From: Anoxybacillus pushchinoensis
GTDB taxonomy: Bacteria > Bacillota > Bacilli > Bacillales > Anoxybacillaceae
DNA length: 36,954 nt
NCBI RefSeq assembly: GCF_900111795.1
Contig: NZ_FOJQ01000006.1
Span: 35,043-71,996, forward strand
Direction of reading: 5' to 3'
The notes under the pieces are model-generated. The model was not told where the DNA came from and searched no databases. It worked only from the letters and a program-made list of their open reading frames with translations. Below are positions 31,683 to 36,954 of the stretch, one piece after another. How positions within the stretch are numbered: the first letter of the stretch is position 1; each line of letters starts with the position of its first letter. The position numbers were made by a program, and so were the translations under genes.

Positions 31683-32987
31683 ATGAATGAGGTACAGTTG
31701 AGTTTGGCAATTGATTCACTTTGGGTGATGTTAGGGGCGATTTTAGTTATTGGAATGCAAGTCGGATTTGCTTTGTTAGAAGCGGGATCGACGCGAATGA
31801 AAAACGCTGGTCATGTCGCTGGAAAGCAAATATTAAGTTTTGCGATCGCTTCCCTCGCATTTTGGGCGGCAGGCTTTGCGATTACATTCGGAAAAGGAAA
31901 TGGGTTGATTGGAATGGAAGGGTGGTTTTTGAAGGAAGGAAAAGAGACGTTTTCTTCTCTTTCGTGGGCGAATGTACCACTTGAACTGAAATTTTTATTT
32001 CAACTCGCTTTTGTTGGTGTTTCTTTAGCAATTGCATGGGGAGGATTCGCCGAGCGAGCGAAATTATCTGTTTACTTTATTTTCGGAGCCATTTTTACTG
32101 TTGCCATTTACCCTGTTATCGGCCATTGGGTATGGGGTGGTGGATGGCTCGGTGAAATGGGGATGCAAGACTTTGCGGGTTCTACCGTTGTTCACTTACA
32201 AGGAGCAATTGCTGCATTAATCGCAACGATGTTATTAGGTCCACGCATCGGTAAGTTTAACAAAGACGGCACACCTAACTTCATTCCAGGACATAACCAA
32301 GTATATACTGTTATCGGTGGGTTTGTTTTATGGATAGGTTGGTTTGGCTTTAACGCAGGAAGTACGATGGGAACAGCAGACGGATTTTTTGGTTATGTTG
32401 CATTAACGACAAATATTGCTGCTGCGGCTGGAGCGATCGCCTCCATTTTGACGGCGAAATGGCTTGTTGGCAAGGCAGATATCCCGGCCATGGTAAACGG
32501 TGTATTAGCCGCACTTGTTGCCATCACAGCCGCATGTGCATTCGTTGAACCGTGGGCGGCAGCTGTAATCGGGGCAGTAGCAGGATCATTTACATTTTGG
32601 ACGTCCGTATATTTTGAACGAAAAGGAATTGACGACCCGATTTACGCATTCTCTGTTCATGGTATCGCCGGAATTGTCGGTACGATTTCGACTGGCTTTT
32701 TCGCATCCCCGCGCCTCGTTGAAATAACGGGAATCGGAAAAGCAGGGCTGTTTTATGGCGGGGGATTCGATCAGCTTATTGTGCAAACGGTAGGAGTTCT
32801 AGGGGCCGCTGTATACGTGGCAGTTGTTTCGTTTATCATCTTGTTCACTTTGAAAAAGACGATTGGTTTACGTGTGACGCCTGAACAAGAAATTTCTGGA
32901 CTTGATATTAGCGAACATGGTTCGTACGGGTATCCAGAACATTTAGACCCAACCTATCAACAAACAGCGACGTTAACTCGTTCTTAA
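31683..32987 (+). CDS. amt: ammonium transporter Amt
   Basis: This Amt/Mep/Rh channel-like transporter has 434 residues and 11 membrane helices. The N-terminus LWVMLGAILVIGMQVGFALLEAG is typical, and FAERAKLSVYFIFG, GHWVWGGGWLGEMGMQDFAGSTVVH (first pore His region), WIGWFGFNAGS and DPIYAFSVHGIAGI (second pore His) follow. It takes up ammonium across the cytoplasmic membrane. ATG 31683 is set by AAAGGAG with 8 nt spacing, better than ATG 31677. A glnK/nrgB gene usually follows amt, but here a GlnD-like nucleotidyltransferase gene starts 16 bp after the stop. The upstream region has two GlnR/TnrA-like boxes. Confidence 0.9.
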   Translation: MNEVQLSLAIDSLWVMLGAILVIGMQVGFALLEAGSTRMKNAGHVAGKQILSFAIASLAFWAAGFAITFGKGNGLIGMEGWFLKEGKETFSSLSWANVPLELKFLFQLAFVGVSLAIAWGGFAERAKLSVYFIFGAIFTVAIYPVIGHWVWGGGWLGEMGMQDFAGSTVVHLQGAIAALIATMLLGPRIGKFNKDGTPNFIPGHNQVYTVIGGFVLWIGWFGFNAGSTMGTADGFFGYVALTTNIAAAAGAIASILTAKWLVGKADIPAMVNGVLAALVAITAACAFVEPWAAAVIGAVAGSFTFWTSVYFERKGIDDPIYAFSVHGIAGIVGTISTGFFASPRLVEITGIGKAGLFYGGGFDQLIVQTVGVLGAAVYVAVVSFIILFTLKKTIGLRVTPEQEISGLDISEHGSYGYPEHLDPTYQQTATLTRS

Positions 32988-33003
32988 TAAAGATGGTGAT
33001 GTC

Positions 33004-34038
33004 ATGAATCATTTGGAAACGATTATCGTTCGAGTAGAACAATGCAGTAGTACGACAGAACTAAAGCAACTTCATGATGAAGTTGCTTTCGTTCTCTCTT
33101 CTTTCCCCTTCTCTTTTCAGCGCATGCTTGAAATATACGATGCGCTCAGTGCATGCCATGATGTATTAATGAAACAAGCATTATTGCTGGCTGAGCGGGA
33201 AGTTGATCGAATGGGAATAGGGAGAAAGCCATCTTCTTTTTGCTGGTTTGTCATGGGAAGTAGCGGACGGAGGGAAGCGACTGTCTGGTCAGATCAAGAC
33301 AACGGGGTCATTTTTTCTTGTTTAAGTAGCGAAAAAGAGGATTGTTATGCATATATGCGCGAGTATGCCCGCATTGGTGTTCTTTTTTTGAATGAAGTTG
33401 GCTATCCGTATTGCACAGGACATGTGATGGCGACAAATGAGAGATGGCTGAAAGAGAAGGAAGATTGGAACGAGCAAATTCAAAAATATGTACAAAACGA
33501 GCATATAGATGATATTCGTTATTTGTCCATGTTAGTTGATATGCGACCAATTCATGGGGAACCATCTTTAGTTGCTCAACTAAAGGAGGCGTTATATAAC
33601 AAAATGACAACGACGGTTTCTTTACGTAATCGAATCGTTGACAGTATTCATACGCCTCCCGTGCCCATTGGCCCTTTTCGTCGCGTGTACGTAGAACGAT
33701 GGGGGGCACAAAGTGGGATGATTGATATAAAACAAGGGGGATATGTTCAACTAAGCCATATACTGAAGTGGATTGCCGTCCGAAAACAATTTATTCATTC
33801 GATGTCTACGTTTGAGCGGCTAGCGTGTTGGTATGCTAAAAACGGCTGTTCAAAACCGTTATTTGAACGTATAGACGAGGCGTTTCGAACGTTTTTATAT
33901 TTTCGTTTACGCTGTTCGCTTGAAGGAGAACATAATTATATATTGATGCAGCGTTTATCAAAAGAAGAGCGAAAGCAGTTAAAAAAAGCGATGGTTGTAG
34001 CCAAAAAGGTGCAGCGCGCTGCAAGAAAGTGGGTGTAA
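33004..34038 (+). CDS. DUF294 GlnD-like nucleotidyltransferase
   Basis: This 344-residue soluble protein has a nucleotidyltransferase motif of the GlnD/DUF294 type: GSSGRREATVWSDQDNGVIF near residue 85, with the two metal-binding Asp in D-Q-D. The C-terminal half (RRVYVERWGAQSGMIDIKQGG, QLSHILKWIAVRKQFI) matches the DUF294 C-terminal helical domain. No CBS or cyclic-nucleotide domains precede it, unlike many relatives. The biochemical target is unknown; GlnD itself uridylylates PII. It follows amt by 16 bp with GGTGATG as ribosome binding site and precedes an exonuclease gene by 3 bp, so all three form one transcription unit. Confidence 0.75.
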   Translation: MNHLETIIVRVEQCSSTTELKQLHDEVAFVLSSFPFSFQRMLEIYDALSACHDVLMKQALLLAEREVDRMGIGRKPSSFCWFVMGSSGRREATVWSDQDNGVIFSCLSSEKEDCYAYMREYARIGVLFLNEVGYPYCTGHVMATNERWLKEKEDWNEQIQKYVQNEHIDDIRYLSMLVDMRPIHGEPSLVAQLKEALYNKMTTTVSLRNRIVDSIHTPPVPIGPFRRVYVERWGAQSGMIDIKQGGYVQLSHILKWIAVRKQFIHSMSTFERLACWYAKNGCSKPLFERIDEAFRTFLYFRLRCSLEGEHNYILMQRLSKEERKQLKKAMVVAKKVQRAARKWV

Positions 34039-34041
34039 GCG

Positions 34042-34761
34042 ATGGAGCGTCCGTTTCAATGGATCAATCGTCTGTTATCGCTTGGGCTTCGACATGATCA
34101 AGCAACAGCAGTCGGTTCAGCTTTTCAACAAGAGGTATGGATTCGAAAAACGATGCGCGAAGCGAGAAAGCATACGTATTCACTCGACACCCCACTTTCT
34201 GATGTTATATTTATTTTGTTAGATACAGAGACGACAGGATTTTCCCCGCAAAGAGGAGACGAAATTTTTTCATTGGCCGCTTTAAAAACAAAAAAGGGGG
34301 AAGCGTTAGATTTGTATTGTTCCCACTTTCGCCCGAAACGAAGCATTCCAGAACAAGTTGTTATACTTACTGGCATTACGAATGAAGATGTGGCCGATGC
34401 CCCGTCGCTACAACAAGAGATGCATCGCATTCTTCCTTTTTTGAATCGCAGTATTTTGCTCGGTTATCACATTCAGCATGATATTGCATTTTTGAATGAA
34501 TTTTTATCACGAAATTATCGTACATCTTTACAACAAACAGCAATCGAAATGAGAAGAATAATGGAACGCATCCATCACGACACATTCCCAACACTTGATG
34601 ACGCCCTTTCTTTTTACGGTTTGTTCCCTGTGAACCGTCACACAGCACTAGGGGATGTAATGAGTTTATTTGAGATTTGGAAGCGTGTTTTTGCCGAATT
34701 ACAGCAGATGAAAATCGATACATTGCATGACCTGTATGCGCTGCTTAGTCAATGTTCTTAA
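34042..34761 (+). CDS. DnaQ-like 3'-5' exonuclease (DEDDh)
   Basis: This 239-residue protein has the DEDDh exonuclease core: ExoI LLDTETTGF (D and E near residues 61 and 63), ExoII GYHIQHDIAFL, and ExoIII HTALGDV. It resembles the epsilon/PolC exonuclease domain, with a 55-residue N-terminal helical extension (RLLSLGLRHDQATAV). It would trim 3' ends of DNA or RNA; no polymerase or UvrC domain is attached. DUF294 and DnaQ-like genes are often paired in bacteria, so a joint function is likely though unknown. The start lies 3 bp after the DUF294 stop. Its own stop is inside the terminator loop. Confidence 0.82.
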   Translation: MERPFQWINRLLSLGLRHDQATAVGSAFQQEVWIRKTMREARKHTYSLDTPLSDVIFILLDTETTGFSPQRGDEIFSLAALKTKKGEALDLYCSHFRPKRSIPEQVVILTGITNEDVADAPSLQQEMHRILPFLNRSILLGYHIQHDIAFLNEFLSRNYRTSLQQTAIEMRRIMERIHHDTFPTLDDALSFYGLFPVNRHTALGDVMSLFEIWKRVFAELQQMKIDTLHDLYALLSQCS

Positions 34762-34779
34762 AAGAATGTTGACTTTTTT
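34748..34779 (+). terminator. terminator of the amt operon
   Basis: GTCAATGTTC/GAATGTTGAC (10 bp, two G-T) is followed by TTTTTT. The exonuclease stop TAA (34759-34761) is in the loop. Confidence 0.85.
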
Positions 34780-34806
34780 ATGAAAGATTATAAAATTTCA
34801 TTAACT

Positions 34807-34828
34807 TATATGAACATATATTCATATA
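34807..34828 (+). promoter_or_regulatory. ArsR/SmtB-type operator
   Basis: TATATGAA and TTCATATA form a perfect 8-bp dyad around CATATA. This is the classic imperfect palindrome bound by CzrA/SmtB/CadC metal sensors. It lies just before the ArsR-type gene, suggesting autoregulation before the locus decayed. Confidence 0.6.
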
Positions 34829-34846
34829 TTGAAAGAGGGGGATATG

Positions 34847-35110
34847 ATGGATCAACGGTATGAGCCTTTAGATGAAGAAACGCTGTTTATCGTATCTCAA
34901 ACATTTAAAGCGTTAAGCGACCCAACGCGTATCCGCATTTTACATTTACTTTCATCCGGTGAGTTTTCGGTGACAGAAATTGCGAATCGCTTGTCACTTT
35001 TACAATCAACTGTATCCCACCAACTTCGATTTTTAAAAAATTTACGTCTTGTGAAGTACCGAAGGGAAGGAACGACATTATATTATTCGCATGACGATGA
35101 GCATGTGTTT
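34847..35110 (+). pseudogene. ArsR/SmtB-family metal sensor (CzrA-like), 3' truncated
   Basis: The frame encodes 88 residues of a winged-helix metal sensor: [28 protein letters not shown], then the recognition helix [21 protein letters not shown], and the wing [18 protein letters not shown]. The final alpha helix, which holds the His/Asp zinc ligands of CzrA-type sensors, is missing. At 35111 the sequence changes to a P-type ATPase fragment in another frame, so the frame runs on to 35251 through unrelated residues. DNA binding may survive, but alpha-5 metal sensing should not. Start ATG 34847 follows GAGGGGG by 5 nt. Confidence 0.7.
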
Positions 35111-35111
35111 C

Positions 35112-35685
35112 GTACAGGAAGCATAGGAGGCGAAAATGCCGCTGGAATTGTTCATTCATCGTTTTGCCAAATATTATACGCCGTTCATTATGATTGTTTC
35201 ATTATTAGTCATGCCGATTCCACCTTTATGGCTTGGCGTGCCTTGGCATGATTCATTATATCAAGGTTTAGCCGTTTTAATTGTCGGTTATCCATGTGCG
35301 CTTATTTTATCTTCACCTATTGCTTTGTTAGCTGGGATGACGCGCAACGCGGGAAAAGGTGTGCTCGTGAAAGGCGGCGTTCATCTAGAAACGCTCGGTC
35401 GTGTACGCAACGTTGCTTTTGACAAAACAGGAACAATTACAAAAGGGAAGCCTCATGTTACGGACGTCATATATCGATGAACATGAGCTGCTTCATATTA
35501 CAGTGTCCTTAGAAAGTGTTTCCTCTCATCCGCTAGCTCAAGCGATCATCAAAAAAGCAACACGATATTGCATATAAACAATCAGATCAAATCGAGACGC
35601 GAACAGGAAGTGGAATAGAAGGAAAAGTAGATGGGAAATGGTATTGTATTGGAAATGAGCGAATGGTTGATGGACGATATGTGTC
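35112..35685 (+). pseudogene. heavy-metal P-type ATPase fragment (CadA/ZosA-like)
   Basis: Starting at 35112 the frame VQEA, stop, [19 protein letters not shown] corresponds to the middle of a P1B ATPase. It has the transmembrane metal motif as IVGYPCALILSSP (CPC changed to YPC), then LVKGGVHLETLG and the phosphorylation motif FDKTGTITKGKP. Frameshifts near 35474 and 35565 follow (DEHELLHITVSLESVSSHPLAQ, then IETRTGSGIEGKVDGK, YCIGNERMVDG). The N-terminal metal-binding domain, first helices and C-terminal third are gone. It was presumably a Zn/Cd efflux pump controlled by the adjacent sensor. The downstream limit is approximate. Confidence 0.75.
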
Positions 35686-35689
35686 TAAA

Positions 35690-36001
35690 CAAATTGAAAT
35701 TACGACTTGGGTGTTAAAAGAGGCGTGCCAACAAGTAAAACAATGGCAACATCATTTTCCGACGTTAAAGCTCGCGGTGAATTTATCGCCATTTTTACTA
35801 AATCGAAAACAATTTGTGACGCACGTAAAAAACATTTTGCAAGAAACACAGTTTCCACCGACATATTTAATTTTAGAAATAACTGAAAGCGGATTGATGG
35901 AAAATATTGAAACAGGGAAGCATGTTTTAACACAATTAAAGCAGCTAGGAGTTCAAGTGGCAATTGATGATTTTGGTACCGGCTTTTCATCGCTCGCTTA
36001 C
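35690..36001 (+). pseudogene. EAL-domain (c-di-GMP phosphodiesterase) fragment interrupted by an IS
   Basis: The frame, continuous with the end of the ATPase fragment, encodes the middle of an EAL domain: TTWVLKEACQQVKQWQ, LAVNLSPF, LILEITESGLM, then LGVQVAIDDFGTGFSSLAY. The N-terminal part, with the EAL motif itself, is missing through fusion to the ATPase remnant. The C-terminal part is cut at the codon TAC (35999-36001), precisely at the TTAC where the IS200/IS605 element begins. The remaining piece cannot be catalytically active. Confidence 0.75.
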
Positions 36002-36068
36002 AAAATTCGTTTCGTGAAAGCCCGCGACTTTAGTCGTTGGGATGAAATGAAACAAAAATATTAGATAA

Positions 36069-36108
36069 TTGACTTCTATCTAATATTTTGTATAATAAAT
36101 ATTAGATA
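36069..36108 (+). promoter_or_regulatory. tnpA promoter inside a perfect hairpin
   Basis: TTGACT (36069-36074) and TATAAT (36091-36096) are 16 bp apart. The -10 box occupies most of the 8-nt loop of a perfect 12-bp inverted repeat (TATCTAATATTT at 36077-36088, AAATATTAGATA at 36097-36108). The repeat ends at the AGGAGG ribosome binding site of tnpA. Confidence 0.6.
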
Positions 36109-36123
36109 GGAGGTGTTTATCTA

Positions 36124-36525
36124 ATGTCTAATGATAAGTATATTCATAAAAATGGAATTGTTTATTTGAATCAATATCATGTTATATTTTGTCCAAAATA
36201 TAGACGCAAAGTATTAGTTGGTGATATTGAAAAAGATTTAAGAGAAATCTTTTATGGGGTAGCAAAAGAAAATGATGTAGAAATTAAAGCATTAGAAATC
36301 ATGCCAGATCATGTTCATATGTTTATTTCGTTTGATCCAAGACAACATATCCATAAAATAATACAGCAATTTAAAGGAAAAAGTAGTCGAATACTAAGAG
36401 AAAAATATCCTTCGTTAAAAAGCAGACTTCCTTCTCTTTGGACACGAAGTTATTTCTGTTGCACAATTGGTCATATTTCAGAAGAAGCAATTAAGAAATA
36501 CATTGAAAGCCAAAAAAATGTATGA
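36124..36525 (+). CDS. tnpA: IS200/IS605 Y1 transposase TnpA
   Basis: This 133-residue protein is a complete Y1 HUH transposase. It has the N-terminal YHVIFCPKYRRKVL strand, the metal-binding HUH motif HVHMF (His 64 and 66), LRSRL-like SLKSRLPSLWTRSYFCCTIG, and the catalytic Tyr in AIKKYIESQ near residue 125. It cuts and rejoins single-stranded DNA at the element tips during replication and works as a dimer. GATAGGAGG precedes the start by about 10 nt. All key residues are present, so it is likely active. tnpB begins 15 nt after its stop. Confidence 0.92.
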   Translation: MSNDKYIHKNGIVYLNQYHVIFCPKYRRKVLVGDIEKDLREIFYGVAKENDVEIKALEIMPDHVHMFISFDPRQHIHKIIQQFKGKSSRILREKYPSLKSRLPSLWTRSYFCCTIGHISEEAIKKYIESQKNV

Positions 36526-36540
36526 AGGAGGTGATAACAT

Positions 36541-36945
36541 ATGAAACTTACAGTAAAATTTAAGATTCTCCCAACAAAGGAACAAGAAAAATACCTACAA
36601 GAAACTTTAAATGAGTATATTTTAACAGTAAATAGTATCGTTCAGGCCATGATTGATACTCAATGTGTGAAATTCACATCAAAAGATATTCAAGCTAATT
36701 TACCAAGTGCAGTAAAAAATCAAGCTATACAAGATGCTAAGAGTGTTTATAAGAAATACAAAAAGACAAACAAGTTACCAATTTTAAAGAAGCCAGTATG
36801 TATTTGGAACAATCAAAATTATAAAATCGCTGATTGTTTAAGTTTTCCTGTTTTTGTTAATGGAAAAACTAAAAGAATCAAAGTAAAGATATTATTAACT
36901 GACACTAGCATTGCAGTAATTAAATCTGATGATTCAAAATACTAA
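36541..36945 (+). CDS. tnpB: TnpB N-terminal part, stops early
   Basis: The frame starts with a typical TnpB N-terminus (MKLTVKFKILPTKEQEKYLQETLNEY) and the following helical region (TSKDIQANLPSAVKNQAIQDAKSVYKKY). It reaches TAA at 36943-36945 after 134 residues, whereas TnpB is usually 350-400. The zinc ribbon and RuvC motifs lie beyond the window, if they exist. The stop may be a mutation or an early frameshift; only nine bases remain, so this cannot be settled here. GGAGGTG lies 6-7 nt before ATG. tnpA is intact, so the element could still move without TnpB. Confidence 0.75.
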   Translation: MKLTVKFKILPTKEQEKYLQETLNEYILTVNSIVQAMIDTQCVKFTSKDIQANLPSAVKNQAIQDAKSVYKKYKKTNKLPILKKPVCIWNNQNYKIADCLSFPVFVNGKTKRIKVKILLTDTSIAVIKSDDSKY

Positions 36946-36954
36946 GAATGTTCA

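Larger units (their letters stand above)
36002..36954 (+). mobile_element. IS200/IS605-family element, left end with tnpA and tnpB start
   Basis: The element follows TTAC (35998-36001), the left target/cleavage tetranucleotide of IS608-type elements. Nineteen nt inside the tip is a subterminal imperfect hairpin, CCC-G-CGACT-TT-AGTCG-TT-GGG (36021-36041), as expected for Y1-transposase recognition. Then come tnpA and the 5' part of tnpB. Its coding sequence is clearly more AT-rich than the surrounding genes, indicating recent acquisition. The right end lies outside the window. Confidence 0.8.

Noticed and set aside
2084-35126. In-frame TAG codons in three genes (2087, 17118, 35124) as a sign of amber recoding
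   Set aside because: All three genes also carry large deletions or frameshifts, and intact neighbouring genes use TAG as an ordinary stop (mntD, the TcaA-like gene).
34847-35251. A full-length 135-140-residue ArsR-type regulator
   Set aside because: Residues after DDEHVF are an out-of-frame translation of the P-type ATPase fragment.
1-36954. The two IS605 pieces as ends of one composite element carrying the whole window
   Set aside because: They are different elements: different tnpB composition, different end hairpins, and this family does not form composite transposons by terminal repeats.
1-36954. CRISPR arrays, tRNA or rRNA genes, prophage or toxin-antitoxin modules
   Set aside because: None was seen on either strand; no regular spaced repeats or cloverleaf-like sequences were recognised by eye.

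Overview
The window reads as a chromosomal segment of a Gram-positive, spore-forming member of the Bacillaceae, most likely a moderately thermophilic Anoxybacillus/Geobacillus relative (inference). The reasons are strong GGAGG-type ribosome binding sites, intrinsic terminators at most gene ends, close homologues of Bacillus genes (mntABCD, steT, xpaC-yaaN, bmrC/bmrD, cotSA, CoA-disulfide reductase with rhodanese, a ktrD-like gene), spore-coat genes, and MntR-, Fur-, GlnR/TnrA- and CsoR/CstR-type operators. No tRNA, rRNA, CRISPR array or prophage was seen.

Layout. 1-299: 3' end of an IS200/IS605 element (TnpB C-terminus, right-end hairpin, probable omega RNA). 373-3855: yjiH-type membrane protein, a decayed DUF523/DUF1722 gene, and the serine/threonine exchanger steT. 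3952-7590: the mntABCD manganese ABC transporter with a promoter and two MntR-like boxes. 7738-11770: a drug-efflux-type MFS protein, a TcaA-like membrane protein, and the xpaC-telA pair. 11770-14220: a sulfur/persulfide cluster (Cys-less rhodanese-like protein, CoA-disulfide reductase-rhodanese, single-domain rhodanese) led by a CsoR/CstR-type operator. 14297-16847: an MFS exporter converging on a K+ channel subunit. 17007-20160: a broken EamA transporter joined in frame to menC, an unknown gene, a Fur-box-controlled DUF1450 protein, a stand-alone DnaA domain-I protein, and a small unknown gene. 20256-23311: glutathione peroxidase and a spore-coat pair (CotI/CotS-like, CotSA). 23294-27637: a deleted FAD oxidoreductase gene and the heterodimeric ABC exporter bmrC/bmrD. 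27624-31566: an MBL-fold hydrolase, a fossil of a 2-oxoacid oxidoreductase locus, an endonuclease I family protein, and a transporter whose ribosome binding site lies in a long hairpin. 31566-34780: an ammonium transporter with two GlnR/TnrA boxes, followed by a GlnD-like DUF294 nucleotidyltransferase and a DEDDh exonuclease. 34807-36001: fossil of a metal-resistance locus (ArsR regulator and P-type ATPase fragments) fused to an EAL-domain fragment. 36002-36954: a second, AT-rich IS200/IS605 element inserted after TTAC in the EAL fragment.

Three themes stand out. Several genes are deletion scars in which the two ends are joined and the middle is missing. Intrinsic terminators repeatedly overlap stop codons, as expected for a Bacillus-type organism where transcription runs ahead of translation. 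Metal, sulfur and nitrogen functions each carry a recognisable operator. The best candidates for new biology are the nitrogen-controlled amt / DUF294 / exonuclease operon, the stand-alone DnaA domain-I protein, the Fur-controlled Cys-rich small protein and the Shine-Dalgarno-sequestering hairpin at 30079-30127.
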